Assembly: GCA_963693315.1 (NCBI GenBank)
Contig: OY856186.1
Coordinates: forward strand, 136,778,227-136,842,226
Direction: 5' to 3'
DNA: 64,000 bases
From: Diogma glabrata
Taxonomy: Eukaryota > Arthropoda > Insecta > Diptera > Cylindrotomidae
A model generated the notes under the pieces. It did no database searches and was not told the origin of the DNA. It was given only the letters and a program-made list of their open reading frames with translations. Below are positions 10,949 to 22,143 of this stretch, piece after piece (the first letter of the stretch is position 1; the number at the start of each line of letters is the position of its first letter). Position numbers and translations under genes: made by a program.

Positions 10949-12556
10949 TTAAAATGCAATATTTAAAAATATACTCTTTTAATATGTTTATTTTTTTTTA
11001 TTTATTTTTTTTATTTTATTAATAATCATATAAATTTCCTTATAGTAACAATTTGAATTTTATTTTTTATTTTAATGAATATCGATTTCGACTTACGTCA
11101 TCCTCAGTTCTTGAATTATTATTACAATCTTTGCTTAAACTAATGTCTTATATATATACTATTTCAACTGCTATTTTTTATTATTATGTCATATATTTTA
11201 TTAGTTTTAGGGTTGCTTTCATCATTTAAAATGTTGTTATTGTTTTTATGTTTATATATTTCTATTTCTTCCTATCTATCTAGATGTTGTCCTTTTCTTT
11301 TTTTATGTAATATGGTAAAATTTGTGTTGATAGTGGTATATTTGTGTTTTTCTATTTTCAAATGTTGGGTACATCTGGATTTTGGATCACTTTTATTAAT
11401 TTCACTTTATTAATTTGTTTTTGTAAGCAGCAATATTGTGGCGGTCTGTATTGATTTATTATGTTAATATGATGAGTTCCCATTTCTATTAGTTTTAATT
11501 CTTTTAACTTTTTTAATTTCAATTTTTTATTTCACTTTTCTTTTTTATATTCTTTTTTATGTGCTTTCCATAACATTTTTTACTGATTCCATTTATTATT
11601 TGATCCGAAAACCAACCCAAACGTATCAAACAATAAATATTAAATCACATCATCCATTCCAACATAAACTGCATACAACCACATGATCAATAGATTGAAC
11701 AATATACCAATGAATACAGAAAATTATCTAGACGAATTAAATAATATAAAATACATAGCCAGTAAAAACGGATATAAAAACGAAATAATTGACACATTAA
11801 ATAGAAAACATAAAAACAAGAAAAATTTGCAAACCCTAACAACACTGGGAGTAAAAAAAACTTAGCAGGCAAAATATACATAGGCGTAACATATAATAAA
11901 ACAACCTTCAAAATAATGCAAAAAACTTTAAAAATATATGGATATATTGCAGCCTGCAAAAACCAAAAATAAAATAGAAAATTACCTATAAACCAAAAAC
12001 CCAAACCTTACACACAGGTGTTTATAAAATTACCTGTGATGACTGCAGTAAATTTTATATAGGTCAAACGGGGCGGTCCTTCACAAAAAGATTTATTGAA
12101 CACACCAGTGAAATTAATAAAAGTGATCCAAAATCCATATATGCCCAACATTTAAAAATAGAAAAACACAAATATACCAATAACAACACAAATTTAACAA
12201 TATTACATAAAAAAAGAAAAGGACAACATCTAGATAGATAGGAAGAAATAGAAATATATAAACATAAAAACAATAACAACATTTTAAATGATGAAAGCAA
12301 CCCTAAAACTAATAAAATATATGACATAATAATAAAAAATAGCAGTTGAAATAGTATATATATAAGACATTAGTTTAAGCAAAGATTGTAATAATAATTC
12401 AAGAACTGAGGATGACGTAAGTCGAAATCGATATTCATTAAAATAAAAAATCAAATTCAAATTGTTACTATAAGGAAGTTTATACGATTATTAATAAAAT
12501 TTAAAATTAAAAATAAACATATTAAAAAAGTATACTTTTAAATATTGCATTTTAAT
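10949..12556. mobile_element. Penelope-like element fragment with inverted terminal segments
   Basis: The 3' part of a PLE is present twice in inverted orientation: 10,949-11,408 on the minus strand and 12,106-12,556 on the plus strand. Between them lies a plus-strand stretch with the end of the RT-linker region and the GIY-YIG domain. Inverted partial copies at the ends are a known habit of Penelope-like elements. The shared segment continues right to about 12,612, matching 47,310-47,603. Both ends carry CTGAGGATGACGTAAGTCGA followed by AA (see findings). Confidence 0.75.
11590..12348 (+). pseudogene. PLE RT C-terminal and GIY-YIG endonuclease fragment
   Basis: Frames joined across shifts near 11,690 and 11,870 read as the PLE linker (LNNIPMNTENY, ASKNGYKNEIIDTLN), then the GIY-YIG endonuclease from about 12,016: GVYKITCDDCSKFYIGQTGR, then RFIEH and a tail to KIYDIIIKNSS. 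In PLEs this domain nicks the target DNA to prime reverse transcription. The residues equivalent to GIY and YIG are present (GVY, YIG) as is the following R, but the frame is broken by a stop near 12,240 (HLDR-stop-EEIEIY) and upstream indels. The palm of the RT is missing. Compared with the open PLE frame at 45,421-46,856 this is a different, decayed family. The plus-strand frame is the real one; minus-strand frames here and the plus-strand frame at 11,186-11,413 are antisense shadows. Confidence 0.75.
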
Positions 12557-12675
12557 TCAAAAGTGACAAAAGCACACAAACAGTGAATAATATGGAAAAC
12601 CATAACAACACATATAATGAATTATACATTGCAAAAAAAATTAAAAAGCTATTATTTCGATTTATTTGTTTTAGA

Positions 12676-13036
12676 ATTGGTCCAGCATTGTATTTAAATA
12701 TTGATCCAATGTGTACAAATAATAATGGTACGTGGTTATCATTTAAGGTTAAAACAACATTCAACCAATTTTATTTTAAAGCTTGTCTCAACGTTGTTCA
12801 ACCTTAAAACAAGCTTGGCTCAATGTAAAAACAATTCTTTGTCCTTACCTGGGTAGTATTGGACCAGCATTGTATTTAAATATTGTTCCAATGTCTAAAA
12901 ATAATAATGGTACGTGGTTATCATTTAAGGTTAAAACAACATTCAACCAAGTTTATTTTAAAGCTTGTCCCAACATTGTTCGACCTTAACACAAGGTTGG
13001 CTCAATGTCAAAACAATCCTCTCTGCTTACCTGGGA
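12676..13036. repeat. Tandem dimer of a 182-bp unit
   Basis: Two copies (12,676-12,857 and 12,858-13,036) both start ATTGG(T/A)CCAGCATTGTATT and end CTTACCTGGG. They differ by a few percent. It may be a head-to-tail duplicated MITE. Confidence 0.85.
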
Positions 13037-14400
13037 TATTTCCAAAACTGTTGTTATAATTAGTTTATATTTTATTATAATACTATTAAATTACTTATAA
13101 TTTTTCTAAAATGATTTTAATTAAAATATACCGATACAAAATTTACCTTTATAGACATCTTTAAAACAAAACTGTTGACTTGACTTTCATTAAACTTTTG
13201 AGAACATTCAAATAACTTTATTTCATATAATTAACACTGTTTGCCGTTGGCATTTGGCATAAGTTTTCAAATAACATAATGTCAATCTCTTGTAAAGTAA
13301 CAGTATTTCAGCTTGTTAGGCCATCTTCTGGAGTAATCTGGCCTAGCAATCTGAAATATATATAGAGTAACAGTAAAATAATAAAAACTTTGTTTTCTTT
13401 AATTTTCTATAAAACATATTAAATAAGTTATTTGCGTAAAGTAACAAGAGATTGACATTATGTTAATTTAATTTCACTAAAATTCACTAAAATTTCACTC
13501 ATTTTTTAGGTATTTAGGTATTACTAGACATTAGATACTCTCACACTTTTTCTTAAAATTATGCTCTTTATTTCACAAAATTTCACTTTTACTGTGCTAC
13601 CACTAAGTTCACTATAAATTTTAAGCAGTAATGTACTAATCGAATTTTTTCATATTTATGTTTTATATTTTTGGTTTTGGGCTATTTTATTCAACGGACG
13701 AAAATCAACAACCTACTTGTAAAGGTAGTTAAAAATATTTAACAAACATGTTTGCTGAAAAAAAAAAAAAAAAAAAAACAAACATGTTTGTTAAAACAAA
13801 AGAAAATCAAATAACATATCCTTTAAATAAATTCAACAGACCATTGTTTGTTGTATTTTACCTACAGTTTTTTGTCAGTGTGATCGATCACCTGTACAAT
13901 GCTAATCGATTTAATTAAGTCTTCAAGTGCAACTCGACTATAAAATGGATTGAATTGAGATTAATACAGGTGAGGGACACTTGTACTTGTTGACGCCTAA
14001 ATTCTTATATGGAGCATGACGACTATAACAAAAAAAAAACTATATAAAAACCTTTCTTTATTTGAATACAATATTGTGTCCAAAAATTTCAAAAGAATCG
14101 ATCCAGTACTTTCAGAGATTACCTATTTTGAACAAACGAACATTTACATTTTTATTTATATAGATTAAGGAAAACAATGAATATGTTACCATTATTTGAT
14201 CTTAAAATTATAATTTACTAGACCTACAATAATTATGATTTTGTGAGTAATCAAACTCAAATAACAAGTTGATAAGTTCAAATCTTAGTTCCTTGAGTTA
14301 GATTGCTCACAAAAGTTAAAATTAACCCAACAGCAGTCTATTCAGTAAAATATAATTCTAATATATATTTTTTATTATTCTAATGGCTTTTAATGAAATG
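13037..14400. other. Non-coding region with a small inverted repeat and A-tract
   Basis: About 28-bp inverted arms (AACATAATGTCAATCTCTTG at 13,275 and its complement ending near 13,463) flank 140 bp and may mark a small MITE. A 21-base A run at 13,758-13,778 sits between two copies of AAACATGTTTG. No gene is visible. Confidence 0.5.
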
Positions 14401-15001
14401 TATATGGGCTATTATTTTGAAAACGTACATCGAAAAAAAAAACAACTATTTTTTAAATATCTGAAATTTTGATATTTTGTTGGTATTGACGAAAAGAAAA
14501 AAGTGATTTCTGCTTTTATTTTTTGTGTACTCTGAATCGGAGTTATGCGCGGTTGAATTTTTGAGGCTTTTTCACGTATTTTTGGTAATGGTGTCAATGG
14601 CTTGTGAATAGGTGCCACAAATTTCATCCGACTTAAGTATATTTTTGCAAGTAAAAAGAAAAATAATTGAATAATTGAAATAAGTAAGTTTAAAATTAAT
14701 AACTTTTCTCTTTTCCGCTAGGCGGCGCGTAAAACCTTGGTTTACTTCAAAGCTCATATCTCAAAAAACCACCTTTTTTTTTGTTTTTCACAAATTTTAA
14801 AGAAAACATATGCAGCTATGAAATTAAGAAATAAAAAGTGAGCCATTCAATATGGATTTTTCTTACGATTTTTTAAAGTTTGCTATATGAAAAATTCACA
14901 TGTTTTTTATATTAAGTTAATAATCCTGTACTAAATGTGGATCTAATAAATTAAACATTTCATATTTTAACACCTGCAATAAATTTGAACCATTTTCTGT
15001 G
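14401..15001 (-). repeat. Left terminal inverted repeat
   Basis: Pairs with 17,727-18,265; the left arm carries about 60 extra bases near 14,490-14,560. Both arms read open for about 61 codons (minus 14,572-14,757 and plus 17,973-18,158) with nearly the same peptide, beginning MSFEVNQGFTRRLAEKRK. Conservation of a short frame in both arms is probably a by-product of arm similarity. Confidence 0.85.
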
Positions 15002-15169
15002 TATTTCTGATTGAGAAACAGGTTTTTATTCAGAATAAGAATTGGAGATCCCAATGATCGAAGATTTTGTTATAATTTCAACATCACCAACACTAACATT
15101 AGAAAAAAACATTAAAAAAATGTTTTTTCTATAAACATTATAATTTAATCAATATTATAAATAAATACA

Positions 15170-17351
15170 TTAAAAAATTAATTTATATATTTTTTTTGCC
15201 TTTAAATTGAAATATTTATGATCATCAGAAAAAGAAAACATTTTGGCAATTATTTTATCGGGTGTAGTGATATCCGGTAAAAAACAGTGGAATCCTTGAG
15301 TTCCACTTATGGTTTCAATGTCCGAAAACCGCATCGAAAGAAATTGTTCCTGTAGTTCGATATCTTCTGAAGACACATATGAAAACTTCATAACGTGGTT
15401 GGTTTTTTTCGACCAAATTTCCGCCCATTCAAACAATTCCCTTGCTGTTGATATTTTTTCTTCTCTAAGCGAAGCTCTCCGGGCTTCTCTTTTAAGTGTT
15501 CCTCTAATCCCATCGGATGGACCCTTTTCATCGGCAGTTGCAAGGAAATGCCATTCTGCAGGTATTTTAAAATCATCAATATGTTTGCAGAGATTTATGA
15601 AATTCTTCTTATTTTTATATTGAGCTGCGAACCATCAGTAAAGTATAAAATTTTTTTGATACTTGGATATATTTCTTGCTGTTTTTCAATGAATTCAATT
15701 CACCTTTCCTGGTATTTATGAACTGCAACTGTGTTATGCATTAAATGATTAGATATAATGACCAAAGATAAGACCTCTAGTTTATCATTACATGATTTGT
15801 AGTAAACTACGATTGGGTGGATTGTGGCTTGAACTTTATTGAAATGTGCAACTTGTATCTCATTCTGCGTTATCATTGAGTAGTTTTCTGATAAATCCAT
15901 AATAAATACGTATTCGCCGTGACGTAGTTTAAGTTTCGTTTCCTGAAGAAACTTTGATTGCTGCCTTGCGATGAAATCATGAATTTTTAATTTGTTTACC
16001 GATGTATGTACTAAATCTTCCACAAATCCTTCCTTATTTTTTTCCATGCGTTCTAACGAATATCTATCTTGCATTAACCATTTCTCATAATGTATTTCTT
16101 CGTAAAGTTCATGGATTCCAAAATTGCTTCTGTGTAAGCCTCCACGATATTTTTACAATTATTGCATATATTTGTTGCACAATCCACTGTATCATTAGAA
16201 CAACTCAGTTTCTTAAGCAGATCTTTTTCATTTTTTACTAAATTTAAGAGCGGCTTACACATTAAACGTACATTTTCATGTATCATGCATATACAGACAT
16301 TGTGTGTTCCAGTAGGTCCGGCTAAAATACATTCCTTCAGTCGCAACGTAGTGAACTTTGAGAAGCTTATTTTGACATCTGGGTTTTCTTCCAAGAACAT
16401 TTCGTAGAGGTCGGTGAGGGTCCATAACACCAACCGTTTTGATTTCCTAATTTTTGTTGATCCTTCTGTAATAGTAACAACATCTTTAAGGACAGGCATT
16501 GTTCTACTAATTTCCTCTGATAAGAAGTATGTTTGAATTTTTTTTACTTTCTTTTGTGACAAACTGTGCACTTGTTTGCTTTGAGGCCAACTGTAAGGAC
16601 CTACTGTTTCCAACAGATCCATGGCCAATTCTACCAGTCGTCTTGATGCATTAAATTCATCCTGGATACGTTGATTTGACCAAAATTTGCGTGGTAGAGT
16701 TGTCAACAAAAACACTTGTTTTGATTTAGAGCTGGCATCCTTAAATTCTTTTTTAAGGTTCATAAGCCATGATGTATATTCACATTCCTCGTTTGGTGAT
16801 AAGACTTTAACTGAATCTACTTGAAATATTCTTTGACTTATTGTCGATGTGACACTTACAATTTTTTTATAACTTCCTGTTGTAATATGTTTTTGTTTGA
16901 TAGGAGATTCGGCTAACCTTCCAAGAACATTGTTAATGTCTTCTAAAGTGTCATTAAGTAGTCCAGGAACTGGCGGAGATATAGTATCAACCGAAACTGG
17001 TGATGGATCTAAAGATGCTGGAGGTATTTGAATATTTTCGTTCGTTGAAACATTTTCAACATCCTGATTTATAGAAATAATTTCACTATCGATAGTTTCC
17101 GAACATGCAAGCTGCTGTAGAAAATATTAGTTGCATATGAATTTTTATTCATTTGAATAAAATAATTAAATTTACCTTATTTTTATAGATTTAAGAGTGC
17201 GACATGTTTCACATATAAACTGGTCATCACGCAAAGTAAAATTTAGGGTCGCAGCTTTTTGAATAACAGCTGGTGTGACCAGTTTCACATTTTTTGATGT
17301 CCGCGTATGATTTTTGAGACCGTACAAGTTACAGCACAATTTAAAAGGCAT
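15170..17351 (-). pseudogene. Decayed DDE/RNase-H-like transposase gene
   Basis: Read on the minus strand from an ATG at 17,351: a cysteine-rich N-terminus (LCCNLYGLKNH... CETC, a likely zinc finger), an intron between about 17,175 and 17,115 (donor GTAAAT, acceptor CTACAG), a low-complexity linker, then a long domain with SFSKFTTLR, LAGPTGTHNVCICMIH and CNNC. After a frameshift near 16,095 follows EYVFIMDLSENYSMITQNEI, whose D and ENY match the first catalytic block of an animal transposon family I recognise by motif but cannot name. Further frames give YFTDG and ADEKGPSDG, probably the later catalytic blocks, and end KIYKLIF near 15,170. At least three frameshifts and several stops break it, and the simplest splice does not keep phase. 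It was the gene mobilising the 14,401-18,265 element. Confidence 0.7.
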
Positions 17352-17726
17352 TTCTATTATTATCTTTTCTAAACGTTATGTCTTCTAAATATTTCTGAAT
17401 ATAATTGATTATAAGACAATCCAATCAATATATATACCCTTGAAATAGTTTTGACATAGGTAGAATCAGGTAAAATTAGGTAGGTACAATTTAATATATT
17501 TTGATTGGATTTAAGCATTATTTGTTCCAAAAAACGTTTGTGGGCGTCATTAGAACCTTTAAATGTTAATGTTATGAGTCTCTAATGAGATTTTAATTAG
17601 TAAAAAGGGGCTGAATAGACAATTTTTAAAATGAATAAACATTTTACAGACCCTTTTAATAATTTAAATTTCTTTATATCACCACTTAACTTAAATTTTT
17701 TTAATAAGTTTTTAACCATTTAACCG

Positions 17727-18265
17727 CACAGAAAATGGTTCAAATTTATTGTAGATGTTAAAATATGAAATGTTTAATTTATTAGATCCACATTTAGTAC
17801 AGGATTATTAACTTAATAAAAAGCACATATGAATTTTTCATATACCAAACTTTAAAAAATCGTAAGAAAAAATCCATATTGAATGGCTCACTTTTTATTT
17901 CTTAATTTTATAGCTGCATATGTTTACTTTAAAATTTGTGAAAAACAAAATAAAAAGGTGGTTTAATGAGATATGAGCTTTGAAGTAAACCAAGGTTTTA
18001 CGCGCCGCCTAGCGGAAAAGAGAAAAGTTATTAATTTTAAACTTACTTATTTCAATTATTCAATTATTTTTCTTTTTACTTGCAAAAAAAAACTAAAGTC
18101 GGATGAAATTTGTGGTACCTATTCACAAGACATTGACACTATTACCAAAACTACGTGAAAAAGCCTCAAAATACCAACAAAATATCAAAATTTCAGATTT
18201 TTTAAAAATCAAAAATTTAAAAATCAACAAAAAAATGTACGTTTTCAACATAATAGCCCATATAT
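17727..18265 (+). repeat. Right terminal inverted repeat
   Basis: Reverse complement of the left arm, from CACAGAAAATGGTTC inward to AGCCCATATA outward. An identical copy, apart from one T/A difference near 17,951, is found at 21,391-21,929 in the second tandem unit. Confidence 0.85.
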
Positions 18266-18479
18266 AAATATCGATTTTCAACTTTTTAAAAGTTATTTTG
18301 TTCTGAAATGGAAATTCATTGAAAAATATTGCGACGCTGATGCATAGGCTGACTTCACCACAGCTCTAGAAACATAGTGTTCTGGATATATAATGAGCTA
18401 ATATCCATCACATACTTTAAAAGCTACACAATGTTGTAGATTTCGCGTAGTTTTAATTATAAAAATATTAAAGAGAGCA

Positions 18480-20060
18480 CTAGTATCCCAACAAACATAA
18501 ATTCTGTTTTACGAGAAAAAGTAAAAAAAAATTTAACCGGAAGAGACAAACCGGAGGTTGGGATGCAGAACTGTTGTGAACCGTACAAAATATTTATGTA
18601 CCAAGTTTCATCCAATTTGATTATCAGATACAGGTGTTATTAAGCTTCCAAAAATACAGGAGCTCGACGGACCCTACCACTCTGTTCAGTATCGCTGAAA
18701 AACTAATCAGTTCGTTGCCATACATATTTTCCAATCTTTTGCATTTTTTTCCAAAGTGTCATCAAAGTCATCAAAATTCATTCACGAACGAATGTTGTAT
18801 GCTCTCAACAAACATTCAAACAATAAACAGGTGTTCGGGAGGCCCCCCACCACTTATCCGAATATTGTCCAAAAACTAATCAGTTCTTTGTCATTTAAGC
18901 CTCCATCTTTTTTCAAAGTGTCATCAAAATTGATTAATGAATGGGGTCTGTATGCTCCCAACAAACTTTAAAAACAAAGTGTGAAAAGTCAGCAGTTGTA
19001 TGGTAGACCCGGGCCCCAACTTTAATCAAAATGTTCCGAATGATGATAATTATCTTCTCACACTAATTGGAAACTTTTGCATAGGTTTCATCATAATCAC
19101 TTCATTATTGTAGGCTGTAGTGTGCATAAGGACACTGAAAGGACACTTCAAAAAATTACAAAAAAAATTTTTTACCGGAAGTGAAAAACCGGAAGTTGGA
19201 ATGCAGAGTTGTTGTGAACCGTACTAAATGCTTATAAACAAAGTTTTATCCAATTCGATTATCAGGTACAGATGTTATTAAAAATTCAAAAAAACAGGTG
19301 CTCGGGGAAGCTTTCACCACTTTGTTCACTATCGCTCAAAAATCAATCAGTTCCTTGCTATACATATTTGCATTTTTTTCCAAAGTGTCATCAAAATTCA
19401 TTCACGAACGAATGTTGTATGCTCCCAAGTCCCAACAAACATAAAAAACATAGTGGAAAAACCACCTGTTGTATGGTGGACCCCCCAACCCTTTACCCAA
19501 TTTACTCCAAAAGCTGATAAAATCTTTCCCATGTTACTTGAAAGCTTTTACCAACGTTTCATGACAATCGATTGGTAATTGTAGGCTCCAGTGAGGATAA
19601 ACACCTGAAAAAAAAACTTTAGAACCGAAAGTGACAAACCAGAAGTTGGTATGCAGAAATATTAGAAAGAATTCTAAAACATTATATACCAAGATTTCAT
19701 TAGATTATAAGCCGCAATTAGAAGTTATTCAAGATTTAAACTTAGAGGTGTTCGGAAGACCCCCGCCATTTTGTCCAAATTTGAAATGAATCCGGATCTA
19801 CCATTTTCAAGTGAACCTGTATCATTTGCCAAAGTTTCATCAAGATCCTATGCAGAAAGGTCAAACACCCACCCACACAAACACTTACACAGACGTACAC
19901 CAAAATTTTTATTGGCTATATAGATAGAGGATGGTCCAAAACAAAAGAAAACACAAAATGTAGGATGTATGGTGAAGTAAAAACGGTTAGATATAGATAT
20001 CGGCTTTGTGCAAGATATCGGTGGCGTTTGGATGATCAATTAACATTTTCAGGTTCTAGC
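18480..20060 (+). repeat. Dispersed repeat array (family C), about 450-640-bp units
   Basis: Three related units follow one another, marked by ACCGGAAGAGACAAACCGG at about 18,536, ACCGGAAGTGAAAAACCGG at about 19,178 and a decayed form at 19,622, each followed by a GGTTGG(A/G)ATGCAGA word and by TTTCATCCAATTTGATTATC-like text. The same array recurs at 22,144-23,724 in unit 2 and in opposite orientation at 26,900-28,560. Frames of 60-81 codons in it (for example at 18,634 and 19,272) look like chance. Confidence 0.75.
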
Positions 20061-20074
20061 TTTTTATACCTTTA

Positions 20075-20145
20075 TTAAACGAGTGGCTTGATACAAACAC
20101 AGACGCGCTCACCAAGCCGCCTCTAACAAAGAGAACAAACGTTAC
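20075..20145 (-). repeat. LINE 5'-end-like repeat, diverged copy
   Basis: Resembles the inverted 5' region at 62,310-62,395 (shared ...GCTTGAT..., CAGACG, AGCC(G/A)C(C/T)CTAAC and GAGAACA(A/G)ACG in order). A duplicate lies at 23,739-23,809. It is a small fragment of a LINE 5' untranslated region. Confidence 0.55.
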
Positions 20146-20367
20146 AGTTGTATTAGTTTTAGGACGAGATAACTCGCCGTGATATACAATATCCGCGTAA
20201 TGTACAAAAGTAAAATTTCCTATACACCCTTCTACCAGGTATGGCAAAACCGGTTTTCGGGAAAACCGGCCAAAAAGTGCATTTGAAAAAAGTGCATTTG
20301 AAAAAACCTGTTTTGTCCCAGTTAAAACCGTTTTTAAAAACAAATATTTACGTAAAAACTATGTCGA

Positions 20368-21015
20368 CAACAAAAACACTTGTTTTGATTTAGAGCTGGC
20401 ATCCTTAAATTCTTTTTTAAGGTTCATAAGCCATGATGTATATTCACATTCCTCGTTTGGTGATAAGACTTTAACTGAATCTACTTGAAATATTCTTTGA
20501 CTTATTGTCGATGTGACACTTACAATTTTTTTATAACTTCCTGTTGTAATATGTTTTTGTTTGATAGGAGATTCGGCTAACCTTCCAAGAACATTGTTAA
20601 TGTCTTCTAAAGTGTCATTAAGTAGTCCAGGAACTGGCGGAGATATAGTATCAACCGAAACTGGTGATGGATCTAAAGATGCTGGAGGTATTTGAATATT
20701 TTCGTTCGTTGAAACATTTTCAACATCCTGATTTATAGAAATAATTTCACTATCGATAGTTTCCGAACATGCAAGCTGCTGTAGAAAATATTAGTTGCAT
20801 ATGAATTTTTATTCATTTGAATAAAATAATTAAATTTACCTTATTTTTATAGATTTAAGAGTGCGACATGTTTCACATATAAACTGGTCATCACGCAAAG
20901 TAAAATTTAGGGTCGCAGCTTTTTGAATAACAGCTGGTGTGACCAGTTTCACATTTTTTGATGTCCGCGTATGATTTTTGAGACCGTACAAGTTACAGCA
21001 CAATTTAAAAGGCAT
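20368..21015 (-). pseudogene. Truncated second copy of the DDE-like transposase gene
   Basis: Identical to 16,704-17,351: the ATG (21,015), the cysteine-rich first exon, the intron and the linker are all present. The frame stops at the duplication breakpoint at 20,368, where it runs into family-C repeat sequence, so no catalytic residues remain. It is a product of the tandem duplication, not a separate insertion. Confidence 0.85.
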
Positions 21016-21390
21016 TTCTATTATTATCTTTTCTAAACGTTATGTCTTCTAAATATTTCTGAATATAATTGATTATAAGACAATCCAATCAATATATATA
21101 CCCTTGAAATAGTTTTGACATAGGTAGAATCAGGTAAAATTAGGTAGGTACAATTTAATATATTTTGATTGGATTTAAGCATTATTTGTTCCAAAAAACG
21201 TTTGTGGGCGTCATTAGAACCTTTAAATGTTAATGTTATGAGTCTCTAATGAGATTTTAATTAGTAAAAAGGGGCTGAATAGACAATTTTTAAAATGAAT
21301 AAACATTTTACAGACCCTTTTAATAATTTAAATTTCTTTATATCACCACTTAACTTAAATTTTTTTAATAAGTTTTTAACCATTTAACCG

Positions 21391-21929
21391 CACAGAAAAT
21401 GGTTCAAATTTATTGTAGATGTTAAAATATGAAATGTTTAATTTATTAGATCCACATTTAGTACAGGATTATTAACTTAATAAAAAGCACATATGAATTT
21501 TTCATATACCAAACTTTAAAAAATCGTAAGAAAAAATCCATATTGAATGGCTCACTTTTTATTTCTTAATTTTATAGCTGCATATGTTTACTTTAAAATT
21601 TGTGAAAAACAAAAAAAAAAGGTGGTTTAATGAGATATGAGCTTTGAAGTAAACCAAGGTTTTACGCGCCGCCTAGCGGAAAAGAGAAAAGTTATTAATT
21701 TTAAACTTACTTATTTCAATTATTCAATTATTTTTCTTTTTACTTGCAAAAAAAAACTAAAGTCGGATGAAATTTGTGGTACCTATTCACAAGACATTGA
21801 CACTATTACCAAAACTACGTGAAAAAGCCTCAAAATACCAACAAAATATCAAAATTTCAGATTTTTTAAAAATCAAAAATTTAAAAATCAACAAAAAAAT
21901 GTACGTTTTCAACATAATAGCCCATATAT
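21391..21929 (+). repeat. Duplicate of the right terminal inverted repeat
   Basis: Copy of 17,727-18,265 in the second tandem unit; it has no left partner within unit 2. It still pairs with 14,401-15,001, so three arms of this transposon are present. Confidence 0.85.
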
Positions 21930-22143
21930 AAATATCGATTTTCAACTTTTTAAAAGTTATTTTGTTCTGAAATGGAAATTCATTGAAAAATATTGCGACG
22001 CTGATGCATAGGCTGACTTCACCACAGCTCTAGAAACATAGTGTTCTGGATATATAATGAGCTAATATCCATCACATACTTTAAAAGCTACACAATGTTG
22101 TAGATTTCGCGTAGTTTTAATTATAAAAATATTAAAGAGAGCA

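Larger units (their letters stand above)
14401..18265. mobile_element. DNA transposon with about 0.6-kb terminal inverted repeats
   Basis: Left arm 14,401-15,001 and right arm 17,727-18,265 are inverted copies. The outermost bases read TATATGGGCTAT on the left and the complement on the right; flanking TATA could be a 4-bp target duplication or part of the repeat. Inside, on the minus strand, is a decayed transposase gene (15,170-17,351). The superfamily is not certain. The right half of the element, from 16,704, is repeated by the tandem duplication. Confidence 0.8.
16704..20367. repeat. Tandem duplication, unit 1 (3,664 bp)
   Basis: Every landmark recurs at +3,664 bp in 20,368-24,031. The junction has about 3-5 bp of microhomology (CAACA/CGACA). 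I found only one substitution by eye (T near 17,951, A in unit 2), so the copies are over 99.9% alike. The left breakpoint falls inside the transposase gene, the right one just before a LINE fragment. Confidence 0.93.

Noticed and set aside
11186..11413. 75-codon plus-strand frame rich in L and F (hydrophobic, membrane-like)
   Set aside because: It is antisense to the GIY-YIG region of the inverted PLE end; the same holds for the minus-strand frame at 12,064-12,327.
18634..19517. Several 70-81-codon plus-strand frames, repeated at +3,664
   Set aside because: They lie in family-C repeat units and are conserved only because of the recent tandem duplication.
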